A program made the position numbers and the translations under genes. A stretch of DNA of 64,000 nucleotides, from positions 62,001 to 126,000 of the forward strand of contig NW_027077457.1 in assembly GCF_963924675.1 (NCBI RefSeq), given 5' to 3'. Origin of the DNA: Phocoena phocoena. Lineage: Eukaryota; Chordata; Mammalia; Artiodactyla; Phocoenidae. The notes under the pieces were generated by a model. It did no database searches. It saw nothing but the letters and a program-made list of their open reading frames with translations, and was not told where the DNA came from. Positions 40,227-53,000 of this stretch are shown here, piece after piece; positions within the stretch are counted from its first letter, which is position 1, and each line of letters begins with the position of its first letter.

Positions 40227-40382
40227 CCCTAAACCGTTGTCGTACCCTAACCTGTCCCCTAAACCGTCCCCGTCCCCTAACCCTAACCCTAACCCTAACC
40301 CTTACCCAAAGCCTTACCCTAACCCGTCCCCTAATCCTAACCCGTACGCTAACACTAACCCGTAGCCTAACACATACGCTCA
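40227..40382 (+). repeat. Reference copy of the 156-bp form of the unit (26 hexamers)
   Basis: Same hexamer order as the 162-bp form but with four core CCCTAA copies. It carries a TAC-to-TAG change near its right end (CCCGTA followed by GCCTAA), a variant that recurs at many sites in the window and creates a stop in the Pro-Asn frame. The homologous unit at 43,177-43,332 is also 156 bp and shares that variant. Confidence 0.9.
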
Positions 40383-41861
40383 CCCTAAACCGTTAACGTA
40401 CCCTAACCTGTCCCCTAAACCGTCCCTGTCCCCTAACCCTAACCCTAACCCTAACCCTAATCCTTACCTGAAGACTTACGCTAACTCGTCCCGTAATCCT
40501 AAACCGTACGCTAACACTAACCCGTACCCTAACACGTACGCTCACCCTAAAGCGTTGTCGTACCCTAACATGTCCCCTAAACCGTCCCCGTCCCCTAACC
40601 CTAACCCTAAACCTAACCCTAACGCTAACCCTTACCCGAAGCCTTACTCTAACCCGTCCCCTAATCCTAACCCGTACGCTAACAATAACCCGTACCCTAA
40701 CACGTACACTCACCCTAAACAGTTGTCGTACCCTAACCTGTCCCCTAAACCGTCGGCGTCCCCTAACCCTAACCCTAACCCTAACCCAAACCCTTACCTG
40801 AAGCCTTAACCTAACCCGTCCCTTAATCCTAACCCGTACGCTAACACTAACCCGTACCCTAACACGTACGCTCACCCTAAAGCATTGTCGTACCCTAAAC
40901 TGTCCCCTAAACCATCCACATCCCCTATCCCTAACCCTAATCCTAACCATAACCCTAACCCTTATCCGAAGCCTTACCCTAAACCGTCCCCTAAACCTAA
41001 GCCGTACGCTAACACTAACCCGTACCCTAACACGTACGCTCACCCTAAACCGTTGTCGTACCCGAACCTGTCCCCTAAACCGTCCCCGTCCCCTAACCCT
41101 AACCCTAACCCTAACCCTAACCCGAAGCCTTACCCTAACCCGTCCCCTAATCCTAACCCGTACGCTAACACTAACCCGTACCCTAACACGTACGCTCACC
41201 CTAAACATTTGTCGTACCCTAACCTGGCCCCTAAACCGTCCCCGTCCCCTAAACCTAACACTAACCCTAACCCTAACCGTTACCCAAAGCCTTACCCTAA
41301 CCCGTCCCCTAATCCTAAATCGTACGCTAACACGAACCCGTACCCTGACACTTACGCTCACCCTAAACTGCTGTCGTACCCTAACCTCTCCCTTAAACCG
41401 TCCCCATCCCCTAACCCTAACCCTAACCCTAAACCTAACCCTAACCCTTACCCGAAGCCTTACCCTAACCCGTCCCCTAATCCTAACCCGTACGCTAACA
41501 GTAATCCGTACCCTAACACGTACGCTCACTCTAAACCGTTGTCGTACCCTAACCTGTTCCCTAAACCGTCCCTGTCCCATAACCCTAACCCTAAACCTAA
41601 CCCTAACCCTAACCCTTACCCGAAGCCTTACCCTAACCCATCCCCTAATCCTAACCCGTACGCTAACACTAACCCATACCCTAACACATACGCTCACCCT
41701 AAAACGTTATCGTACACTAACCTGTCCCCTAAACCGTCCCCGTCCCCTAACCCTAACCCTAACCCTAACCCTAAACCTAACCCTTACCCGAAGCCTTACC
41801 CTAACCCGTCCCCTATTCCTAACCCGTACGCTAACACTAACCAGTACCCTAACACGTACGC

Positions 41862-43200
41862 TCACCCTAAACCGTTGTCGACCCTACACTGTCCCCTAAA
41901 CCGTCCCCATCCCCTAACACTAACCCTAACCCTAAGCCTAACCCTTACCCGAAGCCTTACACTAACCCATCCCCTAATCCTAACCCGTACGCTAACCCTA
42001 ACCCGTACCCTAACACGTACGCTCACCCTAAACCATTGTCGTATCCTAACCTGTACCCTAACCCATCCCCGTCCCCTATCCCTAACCCTAACCCTAACCC
42101 AAACCCTTACCCGAAGCCTTACCCTAACCCGTCCCCTAAACCTAACCGGTACGCTAACACTAACACGTACCCTAACACGTACGCTCACCCTAAAACATTG
42201 TCGTACCATAACCTGTCCCCTAAACCGTCCCCGTCCCCTAACCCTAACCCTAACCCTAACCCTAACACTAACCCTTACCCGAAGCCTTACACTAACCCGT
42301 CCCATAAGCCTAACCCGTACGCTAACACTAACCCATACCCTAACACGTACGCTCACCCTAAACCGTTGTCGTACATTAACCTGTCACCTAAACCGTCCCC
42401 GTCCCCTAACCCTAACCCTAACCCTAACCCTAACCCTAACCCTTACCCGAAGCCTTACTCTAACACGTCCCCTAATCCTAACCCGTACGCTAACCATAAC
42501 CAGTACCCTAATATGTACGCTCACCCTAAACCGTTGTCGTACCCTAACCTGTCCCCTACACCGTCCCCGTCCCCTAACCGTAACCCTAACCCAACCCTAA
42601 ATCTTACCCGAAGCCTTACACTAACCCATCGCCTAATCCTAACCCGTACGCTAACCCTAACCCGTACCCTAACACGTACGCTCACCCTAAACCATTGTCG
42701 TACCCTAACCTGTACCCTAAACCATCCCCGTTCTCTATCCCTAACCCTAACCCTAACCCAAACCCTTACCCAAAGCCTTACCCTAACCCGTCCCCTAATC
42801 CTAACCGGTACGCTAACACTAACACATACCCTAACACGTACGCTCATCCTAAAACGTTGTCGTACCATAACCTGTCCCCTAAACCGTCCCCGTCCCCTAA
42901 CCCTAACCCTAACCCTAACCCTAACACTAACCCTTATCCGAAGCCTTACACTAACCCGTCCCATAAGCCTAAACCGTACGCTAACACTACCCCATACCCT
43001 AACACGTACGCTCACCCTAAACCACTGTCGTACACTAACCTGTCCCCTAAACCGTCCCCGTCCCCTAACCCTAACCCTAACCCTAAACCTAACCCTTACC
43101 CGAAGCCTTACTCTAACCCGTCCCCTAATCCTAACCCATACGCTAACCATAACCACTACCCTAACACGTACACTCACCCTAAACCGTTGTCGTACCCTAA
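41862..43200 (+). repeat. Nested tandem of a four-unit block, period 659 bp
   Basis: Positions 41,862 and 42,036 recur at 42,521 and 42,695, a constant 659 bp. Each block has, in order, an ACCTGTACCC/CCCTATCCC unit, an ACCGGTACGC unit, a CCATAACCTG unit, a CATAAGCC unit and a CTAACCATAACC unit. Relatives of this block occur near 22,140-22,590, 28,710-29,160, 30,790-31,230, 32,855-33,300 and 39,770-40,210, so it is one of the most widely copied modules in the window. Confidence 0.88.
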
Positions 43201-43232
43201 CCTGTCCCCTAAACCGTCCCCATCCCCTAACC

Positions 43233-46200
43233 CTAACCCTAACCCTAACCCTTACCCGAAGCCTTACCCTAACCCGTCCCCTAATCCTAACCCGTACGCT
43301 AACACTAACCCGTAGCCTAACACATACGCTCACCCTAAACCGTTGTCGTACCCTAACCTGTCCCCTAAACCGTCCCTGTCCCCTAACCCTAACCCTAACC
43401 CTAACCCTAATCCTTACCTGAAGACTTACGCTAACTTGTCCCGTAATCCTAACCCGTACGCTAACACTAACCCGTACCCTAACACGTACGCTCACCCTAA
43501 AGCGTTGTCGTACCCTAACATGTCCCCTAAACCGTCCCCGTCCCCTAACCCTAACCCTAAACCTAACCCTAACGCTAACCCTTACCCGAAGCCTTACTCT
43601 AACCCGTCCCCTAATCCTAACCCGTACGCTAACAATAACCCGTACCCTAACACGTACACTCACCCTAAACAGTTGTCGTACCCTAACCTGTCCCCTAAAC
43701 CGTCGGCGTCCCCTAACCCTAACCCTAACCCTAACCCTAACCCTTACCTGAAGCCTTAACCTAACCCGTCCCTTAATCCTAACCCGTACGCTAACACTAA
43801 CCCGTACCCTAACACGTACGCTCACTCTAAAGCATTGTCGTACCCTAACCTGTCCCCTAAACCATCCACATCCCCTATCCCTAACCCTAATCCTAACCAT
43901 AACCCTAACCCTTATCCGAAGCCTTTCCCTAAACCGTCCCCTAAACCTAAGCCGTACGCTAACACTAACCTGTACCCTAACACGTATGCTCACCCTAAAC
44001 CGTTGTCGTACCCCAACCTGTCCCCTAAACCGTCCCCGTCCCCTAACCCTAACCCTAACCCTAACCCTAACCCTTACCCGAAGCCTTACCCTAACCCGTC
44101 CCCTATTCCTAACCCGTACGATAACACTAACGAGTACCCTAACATGTACGCTCACCCTAAACCGTTGTCGTACCCTAAACTTTCGCCTAAGCCGTCACCG
44201 TCCCCTAACCCTAACCCTAACCCTAACCCTAACCCGAACCCTTACCCGAAGCCTTACCCTAACCCGTCCCCTAATCCTAACCCGTACGCTAACACTAACC
44301 CGTACCCTAACACGTACGCTCACCCTAAACATTTGTCGTACCCTAACCTGGCCCCTAAACCGTCCCCGTCCCCTAACACTAACACTAACCCTAACCCTAA
44401 CCCTTACCCAAAGCCTTACCCTAACCCGTCCCCTAATCCTAAATCGTACGCTAACACGAACCCGTACCCTGACACTTACGCTCACCCTAAACTGCTGTCG
44501 TACCCTAACCTCTCCCTTAAACCGTCCCCATCCCCTAACCCTAACCCTAACCCTAAACCTAACCCTAACCCTTACCCGAAGCCTTACCCTAAACCGTCCC
44601 CTAATCCTAACCCATACGCTAACAGTAACCCGTACCCTAACACGTACGCTCACTCTAAACCGTTGTCGTACCCTAACCTGTTCCCTAAACCGTCCCTGTC
44701 CCATAACCCTAACCCTAAACCTAACCCTAACCCTAACCAGTACCCTAATATGTAAGGTCACCCTAAACCGTTGTCGTACACTAACCTGTCCCCTAAACCG
44801 TCCCTGTCCCCTAACCCTAACCCTAACCGTAACCCTAACCCTAATCCTTACCCGAAGCCTTACTCTAACCCGTCCCCTAATCCTAACCCGTACGCTAAAC
44901 ATAACCAGTACCCTAACACGTACGCTCAGCCTAAACGGTTGTCGTACCCTAACCTGTCCCCTAAACCATCCCCGTCCCCTAACCCTAACCCTAACCCTAA
45001 CCCTAACCCTTACCCGAAGCCTTACCCTAACCCGTCCCCTAAACCTAACCCGTATGCTAACACTAACCCGTAGCCTAACACGTACGCTCAGCCTAAACCT
45101 TTGTCATACCCTAACCTGTCCCCTAAACCGTCCCCGTCCCCTAACCCTAACACAAACCCTAAGCCTAAACCTAACCCTTACCCAAAGCCTTACCCTAACC
45201 CGTCCATTAATACTAACCCTTACGCTAACACTAACCCGTACCCTAACACGTACACTCACCCTAAACAGTTGTCGTACCCTAACCTGTCCCCTAAACCGTC
45301 GCCGTCCCCTAACCCTAACCCTAACCCTAACCCTAACCCTTACCTGAAGCCTTACCCTAACCCGTCCCTTAATCCTAACCCGTACGCTAACACTAACCTG
45401 TACCCTAACACGTGCACTCACCCTAAACCTTTGGCGTACACTAACCTGTCCCCTAAACCATCCCCGTCCCCTAACCCTAACCCTAATCCTAAACCTAACC
45501 CTAACCCTTACCCGAAGCCTTACCCTAAACCGTCCCCTAAACCTAACCCGTAACCTAACACTAACACGTACCCTAACACGTACGCTCACCCTAAAGCGTT
45601 GACGTACCCGAACCTGTCCCCTAAACCGTCCCCATCCTCTAACCCTAACATTAAGCCTAACCCTAACCCTAACCCTTACCTGAAGCCTTAACCTAACCCG
45701 TCCTTTAATCCTAACCCGTACGCTAACACTAACCCATACCCTAACACGTACGCTCACCCTAAACCGTTGTCGTACCCGAACCTGTCCCCTAAACCGTCCC
45801 CGTCCCCGTCCCCTAACCCTATCCCTAACCCTAACCCTTACCCGAAACCTTACCCTAACCCGTCCCCTAATCCTAACCCGTAGGCTAACAGTAACCCATA
45901 CCCTAACACGTATGCTCACCCTAAAACGTTGTCCTACCCTAACCTGTCCCCTAAACCGTCCCCGTCCCCTAACCCTAACCCTAAACCTAACCCTTACCCG
46001 AAGCCTTACCCTAACCCGTCCCCTAATCCTAACCCGTACGCTAACACTAAACCGTACCCTAACACATACCCACACCCTAAACCGTTGTCGTACACTAACC
46101 TGTCCCCTAAACCGTCCCCGTCTCCTAACTCTAACCCTAACCCTAACCCTAACCCTGACCCTTACCCGAAGCCTTACCCTAAACCGTCCTCTAATCCTAA

Positions 46201-49005
46201 CCCGTACGCTAACACTAACCCATACCCTAACAAGTACGCTCACCCTAAACCATTGTCGTACACTAACCTGTCCCCGAAACCGTTCCCGTCCCCTAAACCT
46301 AACCCTAAACCTAACCCTAACCCTTACCCGAAGCCTTACCCTAACCCGTCCCCAAATCCTTACCCGTACGCTAACGCTAAACCATATCCTAACACGTACG
46401 CTCACCCTAAACCGTTGTCGTACCCTAACCTGTCCCCTAAATCATCACCGTCCCCTAACTCTAACCCTAAACCTAACCCTAACCCGAACCCTTACACGAA
46501 GTCTTACCCTAACCCGTGCCCTAATCCTAAACCGTACGCTAACACTAACCCGTAACCTAACACGTACGCTCACCCTAAACCGTTTTTGTACCCTAACCTG
46601 TCCCCTAAACCGTCCCCGTCCCCTAACCCTAACACTAACCCTAACCCTAAACCTTACCCAAAGCCTTACACTAACCCATCCCCAATCCTAACCCGTACGC
46701 TAAGCCTAACCCGTACCCTAACACGTACGCTCACCCTAAACCGTTGTCGTACCCTAACCTGTCCCCTAAACAATCCCCGTCCCCGTCCCCGTCCCCTAAC
46801 CCTAACCCTAACCCTAACCCTTACGCGAAGCCTTACCCTAACTCGTCCCCTAATCCTAACCCGTACGCTAACACTAACCCATACCCTAACACGTACGCTC
46901 ACCCTAAACCGTTGTCGTACCCTAACCTGTCCCCTAAACCGTCCCCGACCCCTAACACTAACCCTAACCCTAACCCTTACCCGAAGCCTTACCCTAACCC
47001 GTCCCCTAACCCTAACACGTACGCTAACTCTAACCCGTACCCTAACATGTACGCTCACCCTAAACCGTTGTCGTACCCTAACCTGTCCCCTAAACCGTCC
47101 CCATCCCCTAACCCTAACCCTAACCCTAAACCTAACCCTAAACCTTTCCCGAAGCCTTACCCCAACCCGTCCCCTAAACCTAACCCGTACGCTAACACTA
47201 AACCGTACCCTAACACATACGCACACCCTAAACCGTTGTCGTACACTAACCTGTCCCCTAAACCGTCCCCGTCCCCTAACCCTAACCCTAACCCTTACCA
47301 TAAACCTAAGCCTAACCCTTACCCAAAGCCTTACCCTAACCCGTGCCCTAATCCTAACCCGTACGCTAACACTAACCCGTACCCTAACACGTACGCTCAC
47401 CCTAAACCATTGTCGTACACTAACCTGTCCCCTAAACCGTCCCCGTTCCCAAACCCTAACCCTAACCCTAACACTAAACCTAACCCTAACACTTACCCGA
47501 AGCCTTACCCTAACCCGTCCCCTAATCCTAACACGTACGCTAACAATAACACGTACCCTAACACGTACGCTCACCCTAAACGGTTGTCGTACCCTAACCT
47601 GTCCCCTAAACCGTCCCAGTGCCCTAACCCTAATCCTAACCCTAACCCTTACCCGAAGCCTTACCCTAACCCGTCCCCTAATCCTAACCCGTACGTTAAC
47701 ACTAAACCGTACTCTAACACGTACGCTCACCCTAAACCGTCCCCGTCCCCTAACCCTAACCCTAACCCTAACCCTAACCCTTACCCGAACCTTACCCTAA
47801 GCCGTCACCTAATCATAACCCGTACGCTAACTCTAAACCGTACCCTATCACGTACGCTCACCCTAAACCGTTGTTGTACACTAACATGTCCCCTAAACCG
47901 TCCCCGTCCCCTAACCCTAACCCTAAACCTAACCCTAACCCTAACCCTTACCTGAAGCCTTACACTAACCCGTCCCGTAATCCTAACCCGTACGGTAACA
48001 CTAACCCGTACCCTAACACGTACGCTCACCCTAAACCGTTGTCGTACCCTAACCTGTCCCCTAAACCGTCCCCATCCCCATCCCCTAACCCTAACCCTAA
48101 CCCTAACCCTTACCCGAAGCCTTACCCTAACCCGTCCCCTAATCCTAACACGTACGCTAACAATAACCCGTACCCTAACACGTACGCTCACCCTAAACAG
48201 TTGTCGTACACTAACCTGTCCCCTAAACCGTCCCCATCCCCTAACCCTAACCATAACCTTAACCCTAACACTTACCCGAAGCCTTACCCTAACCCGTCCC
48301 CTAATCCTAACCCGTACGCTAACACTAACCCGTACCCTAACACGTACGCTCACCCTAAACACTTGTCGTACCCTAACCTGTCCCCTAAACCGTCGCCGTA
48401 CCCTAGCCCTAACCCTAACCCTAAAGCCTTACCCTAACCCGTCCCTTAATCCTAACCCGTACGCTAACACTAACCCGTACCCTAACACGTACGCTCACCC
48501 TAAACCATTGTCGTACCCTAAACTGTCCCCTAAACCATCCCCATCCCGAAACGCTAACCCTAACCCTAACCCTAACCCTAACCCTAAAGCCTTACCCTGA
48601 ACCGTCCCCTAAACCTAACCCGTACGCTAACACTAACCCGTACCCTAACACGTACGTTCACCCTAAACCGTTGTCATACACGAACCTGTCCCCTAAACCG
48701 TCCCCGTCCCCTAAACCTAACCCTAACCCTAACCCTAAACCTTACCCGAAGCCTTACCCTAACCTGTCCCCTAATCCTAACACGTAGGCTAACACTAACC
48801 CGAACCCTAACACGTATGCTCACCCTAAAACGTTGTCGTACCCTAAGCTGTCCCCTAAACCGTCCCCGTCCCCTAACCCTAACCCTAACCCTAACCCTTA
48901 CCCGAAGTCTTACCCTAACTCGTCCCCTAATCCTAAAACGTACGCTAACACTAACCCGTACGCTAACACGTACGCTCACCCTAAACCGTTGTCGTACCCT
49001 AACCT
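43233..49005 (+). repeat. Segment A, second copy
   Basis: Second copy of 1-5,760, beginning inside a CCCTAA core. Point differences are few per unit over most of its length (for example CATCGGCG near 470 versus CGTCGGCG near 43,700). One extra unit lies near 45,600-45,770 relative to the first copy. Homology fades near 49,005, where the first copy has GTCAGCTAAACC and this one GTCACCTAAACC followed by different variants. The left part (43,233 to about 44,730) is also tandemly related to 40,283-41,605. Confidence 0.88.
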
Positions 49006-49389
49006 GTCACCTAAACCGTCCCCATCCCCTAACCCTAACCCTAACCCTAACCCTTACCCGAACCCTTACCCTAACCCGTCCCCTAATCCTAACCCGTACT
49101 CTAACACTAACCCGTACCCTAACACGTACGCTCACCCTAAACCGTTTTCGTACACTAACCTGTCCCCTAAACCGTCCCCGTCTCCTAACCCTAAACCTAA
49201 CCCTAACCCTAACCCTAACCCTTACCCGAAGCCTTACCCTAACCCGTCCTCTAATCCTAACCCATACGCTAACACTAACCCGTACCCTAACACGTACGCT
49301 CATCCTAAACCATTGTCGGACCCTAACCTATCCCCTAAACCGTCCCCGTCCCCTAAACCTAACACTAACCCTAACCCTAACCCTTACCC

Positions 49390-50080
49390 GAAGCCTTACC
49401 CTAACTCGTCCCCTAATCCTAACCCGTACGCTAACACTAACCCATACCCTAACACGTACGCTCACCCTAAACCGTTGTCGTACCCTAATCTGTCCCCTAA
49501 ACCGTCCCAGACCCCTAACACTAACCCTAACCCTAACCCTTACCCGAAGCCTTACCCTAACCCGTCCCCTAAACCTAACACGTACGCTAACTCTAACCCG
49601 TACCCTAACACGTACGCTCACCCTAAACCGTTGTCGTACCCTAACCTGTCCCCTTAACCGTCCCCATGCCCTAACCCTAACCCTAACCCTAAACCTAAAC
49701 CTAACCCTTTCCCGAAGCCTTACCCTAACCCGTCTCCTAATCCTAACCCGTACGCTAACACTAAACCGTACCCTAACACATACGCACACCCTAAACCGTT
49801 GTCGTACACTAACCTGTCCGCTAAATCGTCCCCGTCCTCTAACCCTAACCCTAACCCTAACCCTTACCATAAACCTAACCCTAACCCTTACCCAAAGCCT
49901 TACCCTAACCCGTGCCCTAATCCTAACCCGTACGCTAACACTAACCCGTACCCTAACACGTACGCTCACCCTAAACCGTTGTCATACACTAACCTGTCCC
50001 CTAAACCGTCCCCGTTCCCTAACCCTAACCCTAACCCTAACACTAACCCTAACCCTAACCCTTACCCGAAGTCTTACCCT
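49390..50080 (+). repeat. Third, partial copy of part of Segment A
   Basis: This stretch repeats the variant order of about 3,570-4,250 and 46,830-47,510: a unit with a GACCCCTAACAC core entry (49,510; 3,691 in the first copy), a unit with CCATAAACC in its core (near 49,868), then a unit with the GTTCCC core entry. It is more diverged than the other two copies, with several private substitutions, and lacks the Segment A unit order on either side. Confidence 0.72.
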
Positions 50081-53000
50081 AACCTGTCCCCTAATCCTAA
50101 CCCGTACGCTAACACTAACCCGTACCCTAACACGTACGCTCACCCAAACCCGTTGTCGTACCCTAACCTGTCCCCTAAACCGTCCCCGTCCCCTAACCCT
50201 AACCCGATCCCTAACCCTAAACCTTAACCCAAGCCTTATCCTAACCCGTCCCCTAATCCTAAACCGTACGCTAACACTAACCCGTACCCTAACACGTACG
50301 CTCACCCTAAACCGTTGTCGTACCCTAACCTGTCCCCTAAACTGTCCGAGTCCCCGCCCCCTAACCCTAAGCCAAACCCTAACCCTTACCCGAAGCCTTA
50401 CACCAACACGTCCCTTAATCCTAACCCATAAGCTAACACTAACCCGTACCCAAACACATACGCTCACCCTAAACCGTTGTCGTACAATAACCTGTCCCCT
50501 ATACCGTCCCCGTCCCCTAACCCTAACCCTATCCCTAACCCTAAACCTAACCCTTACCCGAAGCCTTACCCTAATCCGTTCCCTAATCCTAACACGTACG
50601 CGAACACTAACCCGTACCCTAACACGTACACTCACCCTAAATCGTTGTCGTACACTAACCTGTCCCCTAAACCGTCCCCGTCCCCTAACCCTAACCCTAA
50701 CCCTAACCCTAAACCTTACCCAAAGCCTTACCCTAACCCGTCCCCTAATCCTAACCCGTACGCTAACACTAACCCGTACCCTAACACGTACACTCACCCT
50801 AAATCGTTGTCGTACACTAACCTGTCCCCTAAACCGTCCCCGTTCCTTAACCCAATCCCTAACCCTAATCCTAACCCTAAACCTTACCCGAAGCCTTACC
50901 CTAACCCGTCCCCTAATACTAAACCGTACGCTAACACTAACCCGTACCCTAACACGTACTCTCACCCTAAACCGTTGTCGTACCCTAACCTGTCCCCTAA
51001 ACCGTCCCCGTCCCCTAACCCTAACCCTAACCCTAACCCTAACCCTTACCCGAAGCCTTACACTTACCCATCCCATAATCCTAACCCGTACGCTAACACT
51101 AAACCGTACCCTAACACGTACGCTCACCCCTAAACCGTTGTCGTACCCTAAGCTGTCCCCTACACCGTCCCCGTCCCCTAACCCTAACAATAACCCGATC
51201 CCTAACCCTAACCCTTACCCCAGGCCTTAATCTAACCCGTACCCTAATCCTAAACCGTACGCTAACACTAACCCCTACGCTTACACGTACGCTCACCCTA
51301 AACCGTTGTCGTACCCTAACCTGTCCCCTAAACCGTGCCAGTCCCCGTCCCCTAACCCTAACCCTAACTCTTACCCGAAGCCTTACCCAAACCCGTCCCC
51401 TATTCCTAACCCGTACGCTAACACTAACCCATACCCTAACACATACGCTCACCCTAAACCTTTGTCGTACAATAACCTGTCCCTTATACTGTCCCCGTCC
51501 CCTAACCCTAACCCTAACCCTAACCCTAACCCTAACACTTACCCGAAGCCTTACCCTAACCTGTCCCCTAATCCTAACCCTTACGCTAACCTGTCCCCTA
51601 ACACCTATGCTCACCCTAAACCGTTGTCGTACACTAACCTGTCCACTAAACTGTCCCCGTCCCCTAACCCTAACCCTAAACCTAACCCTTACCCGAAGCC
51701 TTACCCTTACCCGTCCCCTAATCCTAACTCGTAGGCTAACACTAACCCGTACCCTAACACATACGCTCACCCTAAACCGTTGTCGTACCCTCACCTGTCC
51801 CCTAAACCGTCCCCGTCCCCGTCCCCTAACCCTAACCCTTACCCGAAGCCTTACACTAAACCGTCCCCTAATCCTAACCCGTACGCTAACACTAACCCGT
51901 ACCCTAACACGTATGCTCACCGTAAACCGTTGTCGTACCCTAACCTGTCCCCTAAACCGTCCAACTCACCTAACACTAACCCTAACCCTTACCCTAACCC
52001 TAACCCTTACCCGAAGCCTTACCCTAACACGTCCCCTAATCCTAACACGTACGCTAACAGTAACCCGTACCCTAACACGTACGCTCACCCTAAACCGTTG
52101 TCGTACACTAACCTCTCCCCTAAACCGTCCCCGTCCCCTAACCCTAACCCTAACCCCAACCGTAACCCTTAACCGAAGCCTTACCATAACCCGTCACCTA
52201 ATACTAACCCGTACGCTAACACTAACCCGTACCCTAACACGTACGCTCACCATAAACGGTTGTCGTACCCTAACCAGTCCCCTAAACCGTCCCCGTACCC
52301 TAACCCTAACCCTAACCCTAACCGTAACCTTACCTGAAGCCTTACCCTAACCTGTCCCCTAATCCAAACCCTTAGGCTAACACTAACCCGTACCCTAACA
52401 CGTACGCTCACCCTAAAACGTTGTCGTACCCTAACCTGTCCCCCAAACCGTCCCCATCCCCGTCCCCTAACCCTAACACTAACCCTAACCCCTACCCTTA
52501 CCCGAAGCCTTACCCTAACCCGTCCCCTAATCCTAACCTGTACGCTAACACTAACCCGTACCCTAACACGTACGCTCACCCAAAACCGTTGTCCTACCCT
52601 AACCTGTCCCCTAAACCGTCCCCTAACCCTAACCCTAACCCTAATCCTAACCCTTACCCCAAGCCTTACCCTAACCCGTCCCCTAATCCTATCCCGTACG
52701 CTAACACTAACCCATACGCTAACACGTACGCTCACCCTAAACCGTTCTCGTACCCTAACCTGTCCCCTAAAGCGTCCCCGTCCCCTAAACCTAACCCTAA
52801 CCCTAACCCTTACCCTAACCCTTACCCGAAGCCTTACCCTAACCCGTCCCCTAATCGTAACCCATACGGAAACACTATCCCGTACCCTAACACGTACGCT
52901 CACCCTAAACCGTTGTCGTACCCTAACCTATCCCCTAAACCGTCCCCGTCCCCTAACCCTAACCCTAACCCTAACCCTAACCCTAACCCTTACCCGAAGC

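Larger units (their letters stand above)
39781..43232 (+). repeat. Copy upstream of Segment A second copy, 2,950-bp period
   Basis: 40,283-41,100 matches 43,233-44,050 at offset 2,950, then 41,210-41,605 matches 44,334-44,730 at offset about 3,124, the 174-bp step being one unit absent here. The left part, 39,880-40,280, matches 42,810-43,230. Together with 1-1,500 this gives three copies of the block with TTACCTGAAGACTTACGC, AAAGCGTTG and CGGCGTCCC variants. The copies separate near 41,605, where this one has CCCTTACCC and the others CCAGTACCC. Confidence 0.86.

Noticed and set aside
42521..44155. 544-codon Arg-Val open frame on the minus strand; similar at 13,372-14,982 and 7,434-9,038
   Set aside because: It reads AGG-GTT repeats of the G-rich strand. 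Arginine and valine content follows from TTAGGG. Kept only as a finding about possible telomeric-RNA translation, not as a gene.
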